Assembly (NCBI GenBank): GCA_030540195.1
Contig: JAUNWT010000002.1
Span: forward strand, 35,064 to 99,063
Reading direction: 5' to 3'
Source of the DNA: Bacillota bacterium
Lineage (GTDB): Bacteria > Bacillota_I > Bacilli_A > Erysipelotrichales > Coprobacillaceae
DNA length: 64,000 bases
This document shows, in pieces, positions 10,344-19,238 of the stretch; positions within the stretch are counted from its first letter, which is position 1; every line of letters begins with the position of its first letter. A program made the position numbers and the translations under genes. The notes beneath the pieces are model-generated. The model worked only from the letters and a program-made list of their open reading frames with translations. It was not told where the DNA came from and made no database searches.

Positions 10344-12383
10344 TTATTTTACATCATTTTTAAAAAAGTATTCCTGACTGTTCATTTCTTTATTCTTATT
10401 TTTTACACGTTTATATTTTCCATTATTTTCTAATACACACGCTTTTACATTGTCATGTAACATGCAATCAAACATCGTAAGTAATTTATGTTTTAATTTT
10501 TCATCTAATACCGGTGCCGCTACTTCTACACGTCTTTCTAAATTTCTCGTCATTAAATCCGCCGAAGAAATATATACCTTAGGATTGTCTTTACCAAAAA
10601 TATAAATTCTTGAATGTTCTAAATATCTTCCGACAATCGAAAGAACACGGATATTTTCAGTTGCTCCTTCAACCCCTGGTACAATACAACAAATTCCTCT
10701 TACGATCATATCGATTTTAACACCGGCTTGACTTGCTTCAATAAGTTTATCAATCATCTTTTTGCTTGTTACTGAATTGCATTTAAATCCCACATAGGCT
10801 TCTTTTCCTTGTTTAGCAAGTTCAATTTGTTCATCAATATAATGACAAATATGACTGATCATACAATGAGGTGCTACCATTAATAGATCCGTATGATTTT
10901 CTGTTTCTCCTAAACTTAAATGATTAAAGACACCATTGATTTCTTCCCCAATTTCATATTTAGAAGTCATCAAAGAAAGATCAGTATAAAGTCTTGATGT
11001 TTTTTCATTATAGTTTCCTGTTCCTATTTGACTAATATATTGAATGCCTTTTTCGTTTTTATATGTAATCAAACATAATTTTGAATGTACTTTTAAACCA
11101 TCTAAACCATAAATAACTCGACATCCTGCTTCTTCTAAACGTTTTGACCAATCAATATTGTTTTCTTCATCAAAACGTGCTCTTAATTCAACTAAAACAA
11201 CAACTTCTTTTCCGTTTTCTGCTGCTTTAATTAAAGATTTAACAATCTTAGAATTCTTTGCTACACGATAAAGCGTCATTTTAATACTCACAACATTTTT
11301 ATCATTGCTTGCTTCATCTAGAAGTCTTAAAAATGGTGACATTGATTCAAACGGATAAGAAAGTAACATATCTCTTTTCAAAATTTGTTTAATCATTGGT
11401 ACCCTATTTTCTACAAGTGCATTATTTCTTGCTTCTAAACGTTTATAGAACATATTTGGACAAAGATATTTCAAACGATCTCTTAATTCTCCAACAAAGC
11501 CAAAATCAAGTGGAGAATTATTAATAAAAACTTGATTTTTCTTTAAATTCAAGAAATTCATCAACATTAAAACTTCTAATTCATCCAACCCTGGCGTCAT
11601 TTCTAAACGCATTGGTGATAATTTTCGTCTTTGTTTGATTAAATTTTCCATCATTTCTCGATAATCATCATGACCCTCTAAAGAGTGATCATCTTCATCG
11701 ATATCTGCACTTCTTGTTACACGAATAAGCGCTTTTTCTTTAACTGTATACTTTGAAAAAATACGTGAAGCAAAATGTAAAATAATATCCTCAACTAAAA
11801 TAAATTTTTGTGGTTGGCTAGGAAGTGCAACTAATCTTTCATCCATGGCATTTGCACATGAAATAATTCCCATCTTTCTTTTTCCTTTTTTAGATTCAAG
11901 ATGTACAACCACATACATTTCTCGATTATTAATAAAAGGAAATGGTTGCCTTTTTGAAATAACTTGTGGTGAGATAAGTGGTAACAATTCTCTTTCAAAG
12001 TATTCTTCAAAATAACGTCGATCTTCTTTATTTTCAATATCTTTATATTTAATCACTGACCAACCAGCCGTTTTTAATTCATCCATGACATTTTCATAAA
12101 TACGATCTTTCTTTTTTGTTAGATAATGTGTTCTTTTTAAACACGCTTTTAACTGTTCTAAACCAGTCATTCCTGTTTTATTATCTTTTGAATCAGGATA
12201 AAACAACATTTGATCATAAAGCGATCCGATACGTACCATAAAAAACTCATCTAAATTTGTTTGAAATATAGAAATAAAACTTAATTTTTCAGCAAGTGGC
12301 ACTTGTGAATCCTTTGCCTGCATTAAAACTCGATCATTAAACTTAAGCCATGACAGCTCTCTATTTTCTCGACATATGTTCAT
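10344..12383 (-). CDS. ppk1: Polyphosphate kinase 1
   Basis: 679-aa PPK1 that makes long-chain polyphosphate reversibly from ATP at the membrane. All four family regions are present: the N-terminal ENRELSWLKFNDRVL, the head domain, and two PLD-like catalytic domains. The autophosphorylated histidine lies in LKVHSKLCLIT and the second active-site histidine in YLEHSRIYIF; Mg/ATP-contacting KMTLYR and RNLERRVE are intact. A -10 TATAAT and the SD GGGGGAA lie just upstream of the ATG. pfkA follows after 12 nt. Confidence 0.96.
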   Translation of the reverse strand: MNICRENRELSWLKFNDRVLMQAKDSQVPLAEKLSFISIFQTNLDEFFMVRIGSLYDQMLFYPDSKDNKTGMTGLEQLKACLKRTHYLTKKKDRIYENVMDELKTAGWSVIKYKDIENKEDRRYFEEYFERELLPLISPQVISKRQPFPFINNREMYVVVHLESKKGKRKMGIISCANAMDERLVALPSQPQKFILVEDIILHFASRIFSKYTVKEKALIRVTRSADIDEDDHSLEGHDDYREMMENLIKQRRKLSPMRLEMTPGLDELEVLMLMNFLNLKKNQVFINNSPLDFGFVGELRDRLKYLCPNMFYKRLEARNNALVENRVPMIKQILKRDMLLSYPFESMSPFLRLLDEASNDKNVVSIKMTLYRVAKNSKIVKSLIKAAENGKEVVVLVELRARFDEENNIDWSKRLEEAGCRVIYGLDGLKVHSKLCLITYKNEKGIQYISQIGTGNYNEKTSRLYTDLSLMTSKYEIGEEINGVFNHLSLGETENHTDLLMVAPHCMISHICHYIDEQIELAKQGKEAYVGFKCNSVTSKKMIDKLIEASQAGVKIDMIVRGICCIVPGVEGATENIRVLSIVGRYLEHSRIYIFGKDNPKVYISSADLMTRNLERRVEVAAPVLDEKLKHKLLTMFDCMLHDNVKACVLENNGKYKRVKNKNKEMNSQEYFFKNDVK

Positions 12384-12490
12384 TACTATTCCCCCAATGT
12401 ATAAATATATTATACTCTCTTTCTTATTTTATATAAAAGCATTTTATACTTTATTCATTCCCCCATCTATCAAGTTTATGTTAAATAAAC

Positions 12491-12604
12491 AAAAAAAAGA
12501 CCAAATGGTCTTCAAATAAATTCTACAAGTCTTGTACAAATTTCAGAATGTTGTTGTCAAAAAAATATTTAAGGAAGAAAAACCTGTTCATGACTTGTCT
12601 ACGT
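12491..12604 (-). ncRNA. Candidate small RNA upstream of ppk1
   Basis: The 360-bp ppk1/malQ gap contains a free-standing transcription unit on the minus strand. It has -35 TTGATT (12632-12637), a 16-bp spacer, a perfect -10 TATAAT (12610-12615), a predicted start near 12603, and an intrinsic terminator AAGACC-ATTT-GGTCTT plus eight T (12493-12513). The transcript of about 110 nt can close by pairing ACAAGTC near its 5' end with GACTTGT just before the terminator. A 22-codon ORF (12523-12591) fits inside, but its ATG is only about 12 nt from the predicted start and has no SD. A regulatory RNA, or less likely a peptide or attenuator. Confidence 0.5.
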
Positions 12605-12688
12605 TTCCTATTATATTTTTTCTTAAATAAAAATCAATTTATTCTTATCAAAAACAAAAATAAAAGCGATTACATTGTTGAAAAATAG

Positions 12689-12716
12689 AAAAAAACCGCT
12701 TTTAATGCGGTTTTTT
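12689..12716 (-). terminator. Terminator of malQ
   Basis: 9-bp stem AAAAACCGC / GCGGTTTTT (12691-12715) with a T-tract on the minus strand, about 30 nt after the malQ stop. Confidence 0.85.
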
Positions 12717-12743
12717 AGGCTTTTTAAAAAATAAATATGGTAT

Positions 12744-14210
12744 TTATCTTTTAGATTTATCAATCATTTTCTTAATATCTTCTAGCTTCTTTTTATAATC
12801 ATCAAAAGATGTTAAACGATAAGACCAATTATAAGAACCTACTGTTCCAGGAAGATTGACACGTGCTTCTTTTCCATAGCCAAGTAAATCTTGAAGCGGG
12901 AGCATCGCAATCAAAGCATCACATTCAAACGCATAACTTAAAATAGAGTGTACGACATCTGCTCCTTTATAACCTAAAGATATCATCACATTTTTTATAA
13001 ATTCTTTATCTTCTAATTCATCATACCATTGTTTTAAAGGTGCATTGTCATGTGTTCCCGTATAAACAACACATTGTTTAGGAATTTTATATTTAACTTT
13101 TCTTTCATCTTCCCCAAATGAAAATTGCATAACTTTCATGCCAAGTAAATGATAATGATCACGTAATTCATGTACTTGTGGCCTTAATTCTCCCAAATCT
13201 TCAACAATCATATTTAATTCAGGGAGTTGTTTGTAAACAGAGTCTAAGAAATGATAGCTTGGTCCTTCAATCCATTTTCCTTCCCTTGCGGTTTCACTTC
13301 CATAAGGAACTGACCAATACGTATCAAAAGCTCTAAAATGATCGACACGTAAAATATCAAAAATTTCATTATTCCATTTTAATCTTTTGATCCAAAAATT
13401 ATATCTTGTTTTCTTTAAATAATCCCAATTATAAAGAGGATGTCCCCATAATTGACCATCCGCCGAAAAATAATCAGGTGATGCCCCAGAAATATAAAGA
13501 GGATAATTATCTTTTCCTAATTGAAAACATTTACGATATTCATAAACATCCGCTGAATCATTTCCTACATATAGTGGAAGATCTCCCATAATGGAAACAC
13601 CTTTTTCATGAGCATGTATTTTTAATAAATTAAATTGTTTAACAAAAATATATTGTAAGAATTGAATATAGGCAATTTCATCTTCCAATCCTGCATTACT
13701 TCCACTTACTTTTTGATCTTCTTCATTCCAATCTGCCCAAGGCAATCCATCATTGGCTTGATTCAATGCCATAAAACGGGCATATCTTTTTAACCAAAAT
13801 GTTCCTTTAACAAAGGTACGATATTCTTTTTTGAGTTCTTTATTCTTTAGAAAAGCAAGATATGCTTTTCTTAAATATTTATCTTTAAAAAGACGTACCC
13901 GTTTATAATCAACTTTTGGATAATCTTCTAAATATGAAGGTACTTCTTCTAATAAATGCCATTCTTGTAATAAATCTAAAGAAATATAGATTTCATCTCC
14001 CGCAAATGAAGAATAAGGTGTATAGGGTGAATTTCCTGAACTTGAAGGATTGAGTGGTAATATTTGCCAGATAGAAAAACCTGCTTTCGCGCTTAAATCA
14101 ATAAATTCATAGGCGCTTTTTCCTAAATCACCAATACCATGACGACTAGGTAAGCTAAATAATGGTAACAAAACACCTGCTTGTCTTTGTTTTAAACTTT
14201 TTAATTCCAT
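12744..14210 (-). CDS. malQ: 4-alpha-glucanotransferase (amylomaltase)
   Basis: 488-aa GH77 enzyme that transfers glucan segments between maltodextrins in the cytoplasm. Signature segments are GVLLPLFSLPSRHGIGDLG, WQILPLNPSSSGNSPYTPYSSFA, the nucleophile region ILRVDHFRAFDTYWSVP, the acid/base region IVEDLGELRPQV, and YTGTHDNAPLKQW with the third acidic residue. Length is typical. SD AAGGAG. There are no other glycogen or maltose genes adjacent. It lies between ileS and the ppk1/pfkA unit and has its own terminator. Confidence 0.95.
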   Translation of the reverse strand: MELKSLKQRQAGVLLPLFSLPSRHGIGDLGKSAYEFIDLSAKAGFSIWQILPLNPSSSGNSPYTPYSSFAGDEIYISLDLLQEWHLLEEVPSYLEDYPKVDYKRVRLFKDKYLRKAYLAFLKNKELKKEYRTFVKGTFWLKRYARFMALNQANDGLPWADWNEEDQKVSGSNAGLEDEIAYIQFLQYIFVKQFNLLKIHAHEKGVSIMGDLPLYVGNDSADVYEYRKCFQLGKDNYPLYISGASPDYFSADGQLWGHPLYNWDYLKKTRYNFWIKRLKWNNEIFDILRVDHFRAFDTYWSVPYGSETAREGKWIEGPSYHFLDSVYKQLPELNMIVEDLGELRPQVHELRDHYHLLGMKVMQFSFGEDERKVKYKIPKQCVVYTGTHDNAPLKQWYDELEDKEFIKNVMISLGYKGADVVHSILSYAFECDALIAMLPLQDLLGYGKEARVNLPGTVGSYNWSYRLTSFDDYKKKLEDIKKMIDKSKR

Positions 14211-14262
14211 AATGAAACTCCTTACATTTGTAATCTTCTTTCATTTTATCATTTTAAGTTAT

Positions 14263-14290
14263 AAAAAAAAAGACGATTGCTCGTCTTTTA
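14263..14290 (-). terminator. Terminator of ileS
   Basis: 8-bp stem AAAGACGA / TCGTCTTT (14269-14288) with a nine-residue T-run on the minus strand. It overlaps the stop codon. Confidence 0.85.
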
Positions 14291-17026
14291 TTCAGCTACA
14301 CGGTGAGCTACGCTTGCACAACGTGAACATAATTCACCATTCATTTCATCTTCATCAAAATAGTTCCAACATCTTGGACATTGTACACCATTGAATTTTT
14401 CAACTTTGATGTAGCTTGTTTCATATTCTTCTAAAGTTGTATCATCCACTAATTCAACTTTCGCAACAATGAATAATTGTTTTAAATCATCTTTTAAGTT
14501 AGCGATATCTTTATATTCATCTTTTAAAGATAATGTTACTTTTGTTTCCATGTTCGATTTAATTAATTTTTCATTTCTTAAACCTTCCATAGATTTTAAG
14601 ACATCTTTTCTTACTTCCATAAATTTAGAGAAATAAGCTAAAACTTCTTCTTCATTTTCAATATCAAATAATTCATATTTTGGTTCTAAGAAGATAGATT
14701 CTGCTTTAGTTTCATCACAATGGAAATGATCATGTAATTCTTCAGCTGTAAATACAAGTACTGTTGATAATAATTTCATCATTGTTTTTGCATGATGATA
14801 TAAAACAGTTTGAACTTGTCTTCTACGTGGAGAATTTGCATCTTCAATGTATAAGATATCTTTTGTGAAATCCATATAGAATGAACTTAAAGTATTTGTA
14901 AAGTAATTTAAGATTTCTTGGTTTGCTGTTGCAAAATCATAGTTTGCATAAGCTTCATCATAAGCTTTCATTAATTCATTTAATTTAGCTAACATATATT
15001 GATCAACACCAGGTAAATCTTTGATTTCTACTAAATCACTTGCTTTAAAATCATTTAAGTTACCTAATACGAATCTCATTGTATTACGGATCTTACGGTA
15101 TCCTTCAGCCACTTGTTTCATGATTTCATCAGAAATACGAACATCTTGTTGATAAGCAACAGAAGTAGCCCATAATCTTACGATATCAGCACCATATTGG
15201 TTAACAAGTTTAATAGGATCTACGGTATTTCCTAAAGACTTAGACATTTTATTTCCTTTACCATCTAATACGAAACCATGTGATAAGACAGTTTTATAAG
15301 GAGCTTTACCATGAGCAGCGACACCAATAATTAATGATGAGTTGAACCATCCACGATATTGGTCACTACCTTCAAAGTAAAGATCTACTGGATAATTAAA
15401 TCCTCTTTCTACCATCACACCTGTATGTGAACTTCCTGAGTCAAACCATACATCCATGATATCTTTTTCTTTTTTGAAGATACCATTTGGTGAATGTTCA
15501 TTTGTATATCCTTCAGGTAATAAATCTTTTTCATCTCTTTCAAACCAAACATTTGATCCATGTTCTCTAAATAATTCAGAAATATGATCAAATACTTCTT
15601 GTTCAATAATTGGAGTTCCGTCTTCACAATAGAAAATAGGAATTGGTACACCCCAAGTACGTTGACGTGAAATACACCAGTCTCCACGATCTCTAATCAT
15701 GTTATAGATTCTAATGTGTCCCCATTCATTTAACCAGTTAACATTATCAATTTCACTTAATAATTTATCTCTGATCTTATCTAATGAACAGAACCATTGA
15801 TCAGTTGCTCTAAAGATAATAGGTTTTTTAGTACGCCAATCATGTGGGTAACTGTGTGTGATGAATTCAAGTTTTAATAAAGCTCCAATTTCATCTAATT
15901 TCATAGTAACAGTTTTATTTGCGTCATCTACATATTGACCTGCTAACCATTCACCACAATCTTCCATCATGCAACCATGTTCATCAACGTTACAATAAGC
16001 TGGTAAGTTATATTTTTGACCTACAAAGAAGTCGTCTGCCCCAAATCCAGGTGCAGTATGAACGCATCCAGTACCAGAATCAGCAGTAACATGATCTCCT
16101 AAGATAACTAATGATTCTCTATCATATAATGGATGTTGACATGTGATGTATTCTAATTCAGATCCTTTATAATGATTAACAACTTTGTAATCTGTAATTT
16201 CAAATTTAGCCATTAATTCATCAACTAAAGTATCTAAGACAATTAATTTTCCTTTTTCTGTTTCTACTAAAGCATAGTTATAAGAAGCATTTAAACAGAT
16301 TGCTAAGTTAGCAGGAATTGTCCAAGGAGTTGTTGTCCAAATAACAAAATTAACATCGTTATCTAAAATTCCTTTACCATCTTTAACTTGGAATTTAACA
16401 AAGATAGTTGGAGATTTGATATCATGATATTCAACTTCAGCTTCAGCTAAAGCGGATTCACTTGATGGTGACCAATATACTGGTTTTAATCCTTTAAAAA
16501 TTAATCCATCCATCGCCATTTTAGCAAATACTTCGATTTGTCTTGCTTCAAATTCATGTTGTAATGTTAAATATGGATGTTTGTAATCCGCAAATGTTCC
16601 CATACGGATAAGTTGTGCCATTTGTTTATTTACTTGTTCATGTGCATAAGCATCACATTTTTCTCTAAATTTAGCTGTTGGCATTTCTTTACGGTTAACA
16701 CCTAATTTTTGAATAGCATTTTCAATTGGTAAACCATGTGTATCCCATCCAGGAATATAAGGTGTATAGAAACCATTCATATTTTTATAACGACAAATAA
16801 CGTCTTTGATGACTTTGTTTAACATATGTCCCATATGCATATTTCCATTTGCATAAGGAGGACCATCATGGAAGACAAAGCTGTCTTTTCCTTCATTTTG
16901 TTGGATAACTTTGTTATACATGTCATTTTCTTGCCAACGTTCTACATATTTAGGTTCTTTTTTTGGTAAGTTTCCACGCATTTCAAAGTCAGTTTTTGGC
17001 ATTAATAATGTGTCTTTGTAATTCAT
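14288..17026 (-). CDS. ileS: Isoleucyl-tRNA synthetase
   Basis: 912-aa class I aminoacyl-tRNA synthetase. HIGH motif: GNMHMGHML; KMSKS motif: GNKMSKSLGN. A CP1 editing domain lies between them, with an anticodon-binding domain and a C-terminal zinc finger (CPRCWNYFDEDE...CSRC) after them. The start at 17026 (MNYKDTLLMPK) is preferred over an in-frame ATG 39 nt upstream. It has the SD AGAGAGGAAAG, matches the family N-terminus, and falls after the T-box terminator. Expression is predicted to respond to uncharged tRNA-Ile through the T-box leader. Confidence 0.97.
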   Translation of the reverse strand: MNYKDTLLMPKTDFEMRGNLPKKEPKYVERWQENDMYNKVIQQNEGKDSFVFHDGPPYANGNMHMGHMLNKVIKDVICRYKNMNGFYTPYIPGWDTHGLPIENAIQKLGVNRKEMPTAKFREKCDAYAHEQVNKQMAQLIRMGTFADYKHPYLTLQHEFEARQIEVFAKMAMDGLIFKGLKPVYWSPSSESALAEAEVEYHDIKSPTIFVKFQVKDGKGILDNDVNFVIWTTTPWTIPANLAICLNASYNYALVETEKGKLIVLDTLVDELMAKFEITDYKVVNHYKGSELEYITCQHPLYDRESLVILGDHVTADSGTGCVHTAPGFGADDFFVGQKYNLPAYCNVDEHGCMMEDCGEWLAGQYVDDANKTVTMKLDEIGALLKLEFITHSYPHDWRTKKPIIFRATDQWFCSLDKIRDKLLSEIDNVNWLNEWGHIRIYNMIRDRGDWCISRQRTWGVPIPIFYCEDGTPIIEQEVFDHISELFREHGSNVWFERDEKDLLPEGYTNEHSPNGIFKKEKDIMDVWFDSGSSHTGVMVERGFNYPVDLYFEGSDQYRGWFNSSLIIGVAAHGKAPYKTVLSHGFVLDGKGNKMSKSLGNTVDPIKLVNQYGADIVRLWATSVAYQQDVRISDEIMKQVAEGYRKIRNTMRFVLGNLNDFKASDLVEIKDLPGVDQYMLAKLNELMKAYDEAYANYDFATANQEILNYFTNTLSSFYMDFTKDILYIEDANSPRRRQVQTVLYHHAKTMMKLLSTVLVFTAEELHDHFHCDETKAESIFLEPKYELFDIENEEEVLAYFSKFMEVRKDVLKSMEGLRNEKLIKSNMETKVTLSLKDEYKDIANLKDDLKQLFIVAKVELVDDTTLEEYETSYIKVEKFNGVQCPRCWNYFDEDEMNGELCSRCASVAHRVAE

Positions 17027-17050
17027 TTTTTCTTTCCTCTCTTTAAAAAT

Positions 17051-17227
17051 AAAAAAACACATCATCCTAAGGACGATGTGATCGCGGTACCACCTTAATT
17101 CGTATTTTCATACGCTCTTGAAATCTTAACGCGATTAACGTCACCTTCTACTTAATTCAAAGGGCTACTCCAGAGTGATACATTATAATCTTTGTTACTG
17201 ATTTTCACCAACCATCAGCTCTCTTAA
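17051..17227 (-). promoter_or_regulatory. T-box riboswitch, isoleucine (ileS leader)
   Basis: On the minus strand the leader carries the canonical T-box core AAGGTGGTACCGCG (17083-17096). A terminator hairpin follows: CACATCGTCC / GGATGATGTG arms (17058-17080) and a T7 tract. The upstream stem I region contains GTATCACTC, whose ATC (17177-17179) fits an isoleucine specifier codon. This agrees with the downstream ileS. A TATAAT overlapping the divIVA stop (17235-17240) may be the -10, but no good -35 is visible. Confidence 0.9.
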
Positions 17228-17235
17228 AACTCTAA

Positions 17236-17676
17236 TTATAAACTGTCTCCTTCATCGTATTTATCTTCATTAATTAAATTATAAACTTCTGATTGGTCAA
17301 TAGACTCAAGGATATCTTTTGACATTTTTTCGACCGAAGCTCTAAATTTAACAGCTTGCGCTTTAAAGTCACTCATTTCATCTGATAATGAACGAACATA
17401 CTCTAGCGATTCGCTCAGTATCATATTAGCATTCTTTTTCGCTTTGTCAATAAGTTCACTCGCTTCTTTTAGGGCAAGACGCGCAATTTCTTCATTTGTT
17501 TGTTCTTGGATGTTCACTCGATGCTGTAATAAGGACTTTTGTTTTTCTAAATGTTCATAGTCTTCTTTTAATTTATTTATTTGCTCATTTAAAGATTTGA
17601 TTTCTCGGTCTTTTTGATCCATTAAATCATCGACCTGTTCTTTATTATAACCAAATAATTGTTTTTTTAATGGCAT
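17236..17676 (-). CDS. divIVA: DivIVA-domain cell division protein
   Basis: 146-aa DivIVA-like protein of the kind encoded at the end of the ylm cluster; it binds negatively curved membrane at septum and poles. The N-terminal lipid-binding segment is MPLKKQLFGYNKEQVDDLMD, followed by an extended coiled coil (about 20-130). The start at 17676 is chosen because it has SD GGGGAGTG and begins the conserved N-terminus; the open frame extends upstream into ylmH but without support. It lies between ylmH and the ileS T-box. Confidence 0.88.
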   Translation of the reverse strand: MPLKKQLFGYNKEQVDDLMDQKDREIKSLNEQINKLKEDYEHLEKQKSLLQHRVNIQEQTNEEIARLALKEASELIDKAKKNANMILSESLEYVRSLSDEMSDFKAQAVKFRASVEKMSKDILESIDQSEVYNLINEDKYDEGDSL

Positions 17677-17689
17677 CTTGTTCACTCCC

Positions 17690-18445
17690 CTACTTATAAA
17701 AATATCCTTCAACCACATAGTTATCTGAACGTGTTTGCTTGTTACAATCAACAAACATCACTCTTCCATGCTTTTTGAATGATATTATGTCTTTATTATT
17801 ACACAAATAATTTATTTGTTCAACCGGTTTGTGATTAACTTTTACGTGGCCAGCACGAATAAATTCGGCTGCTTTTTGTCTTGATATTTTATAGAAAGAA
17901 GAGATGATCTTATCAAGTCTCATCGAAGAAACAATAAAGGATTTGATGATATATTCATTCTTTACTTCTATTTCTTCTTGACACTCTGTAAGTTTTACCT
18001 TACTTCTTTTAATCATTTTAAGTTCATCTTTTAAATATTCATAAATATGACGATCAACCGCTAAATAAAACTCTTTATCTTTTTCAACAATATCGCCAAA
18101 TAATTCTCTTTTGATACCTAAAGACATCAAAGCTCCCAAGATATCTCGATGACTTAATTTTTCAAAGTTTTTAGCATAAATGATTTTACAAACCACAATT
18201 TCAAAATCACTTTCTTCAATTTCATAAAAATCTGGAGCAATAATCATTCTTTTACTTTCACTATTTAAAAATCCACCCTGTTCTTTTATTTGAATGTCAC
18301 CATGACCGATAACACTTCTTACAATTGATTGATGATAAGGATCTAAAAAAGAAGTTAAAATAAGTCTTTGTTTATAATCTACTTGATCTTTATAATCCAA
18401 GATTTTTTTAACAAAGACTTCTTCCCCTTTAAAATGTTCTAACAT
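17690..18445 (-). CDS. ylmH: YlmH family S4-domain RNA-binding protein
   Basis: 251 aa with a C-terminal S4 domain (MRLDKIISSFYKISRQKAAEFIRAGHVKVNHK, about 178-210) after the YlmH-specific N-terminal region. YlmH homologues act on stalled 50S subunits in ribosome quality control and sit in the division cluster. No SD is visible before the ATG: the 27 nt separating it from sepF are almost entirely a 10-bp hairpin, so translation may be weak or coupled. Downstream is divIVA, 13 nt away. Confidence 0.88.
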   Translation of the reverse strand: MLEHFKGEEVFVKKILDYKDQVDYKQRLILTSFLDPYHQSIVRSVIGHGDIQIKEQGGFLNSESKRMIIAPDFYEIEESDFEIVVCKIIYAKNFEKLSHRDILGALMSLGIKRELFGDIVEKDKEFYLAVDRHIYEYLKDELKMIKRSKVKLTECQEEIEVKNEYIIKSFIVSSMRLDKIISSFYKISRQKAAEFIRAGHVKVNHKPVEQINYLCNNKDIISFKKHGRVMFVDCNKQTRSDNYVVEGYFYK

Positions 18446-18448
18446 ATT

Positions 18449-18475
18449 AAAAAAGTATGGAAACCATACTTTTTA
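18449..18475 (-). terminator. Terminator-like hairpin between sepF and ylmH
   Basis: Ten-bp stem AAAAGTATGG / CCATACTTTT (18451-18473) with an adjoining T-run on the minus strand. It fills the sepF-ylmH gap and may reduce read-through into ylmH-divIVA. Confidence 0.65.
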
Positions 18476-18904
18476 ATCTTCTTGTTCATCTTCATCTAAA
18501 TCAATTGTACCAGCAACAGATATATTACGAGGTGTACATAAGAAAATCTTTGGACCAATTCTTTGAATATCTCCTTCGATTGCATAAATAACACCACTTA
18601 AGAAATCTACTACACGTTTTGCTTGATCTTTTTGTAAACGATGTAAATTTACAACAGTTGCTTTTTTAGTTTTTAAATAGTTCGCAATATCTTGAGTTTC
18701 TCCGAATGAACGTGGTTCAAATAAAACTAAATGACTATCTTTATTCATATTTAATGATTTAACAGCTTCACTTGTTTTAGAGAACTTGGCTTGTTCAAAT
18801 AAGCTTGTTTTTGGTTCTGTATCAACCTCTACAGCATCATATTCTTCAACCACATCTTCTCCATCGCCATCTTCATCAAAAAACCATTTTTTTACTTTAT
18901 CCAT
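18473..18904 (-). CDS. sepF: Cell division protein SepF
   Basis: 143-aa SepF, the FtsZ-bundling membrane anchor of the Gram-positive septum. The N-terminal amphipathic helix is [13 protein letters not shown]. An acidic linker follows, then the SepF core (about 60-135: [21 protein letters not shown]...[29 protein letters not shown]). The start at 18904 has SD AAAGGAGG; an in-frame ATG 42 nt upstream lacks one and would add residues before the membrane helix. The adjacent cluster genes fit. Confidence 0.93.
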   Translation of the reverse strand: MDKVKKWFFDEDGDGEDVVEEYDAVEVDTEPKTSLFEQAKFSKTSEAVKSLNMNKDSHLVLFEPRSFGETQDIANYLKTKKATVVNLHRLQKDQAKRVVDFLSGVIYAIEGDIQRIGPKIFLCTPRNISVAGTIDLDEDEQED

Positions 18905-18970
18905 GAAGTCGTCCTCCTTTGATTTCTCCCCCATTATATCATACATTTCTCTTTAATCAAAGCAAACGTA

Positions 18971-19213
18971 CTAATCATGTTCAATATTTACTAAAATAAC
19001 GTCTCCTTTTAAGGAAACCACACATTGAATAGGAATCACGATAACTGGCGGTTCTTTAAAAAAACAAAGAAAATGGAAAAAATTAATTTTTTCCACAATC
19101 AATGCTTGAATACATCTTTGACACCAATCCACTTCAATATCTGCAATATAGCCAATCTTTCTTCCATCATAAACATTAATGACATCTTTTGATTGTAAAG
19201 AAACAAGTCGCAT
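18971..19213 (-). CDS. ymxH: YlmC/YmxH family PRC-barrel sporulation protein
   Basis: 80-aa PRC-barrel-like protein of the YlmC/YmxH family, found next to sigG in endospore formers. SLQSKDVINVYDGRKIGYIADIEVD is the family opening, and the rest forms short beta-strands. Molecular function is unknown. SD AGGTGAT precedes the ATG. It lies 25 nt downstream of sigG in the same orientation. Confidence 0.85.
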   Translation of the reverse strand: MRLVSLQSKDVINVYDGRKIGYIADIEVDWCQRCIQALIVEKINFFHFLCFFKEPPVIVIPIQCVVSLKGDVILVNIEHD

Positions 19214-19238
19214 TTTATCACCTGTATAAAAATATGCT

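Noticed and set aside
12523..12591. 22-codon ORF inside the candidate small RNA as a toxin or leader peptide
   Set aside because: ATG about 12 nt from the predicted transcript start, no ribosome-binding site, no antisense partner visible; kept only as a remark on the RNA.
17051..17227. tRNA-like folding in the ileS and trpS leaders
   Set aside because: Core motif, terminators and specifier codons identify T-box leaders; no complete tRNA cloverleaf is present anywhere in the window.
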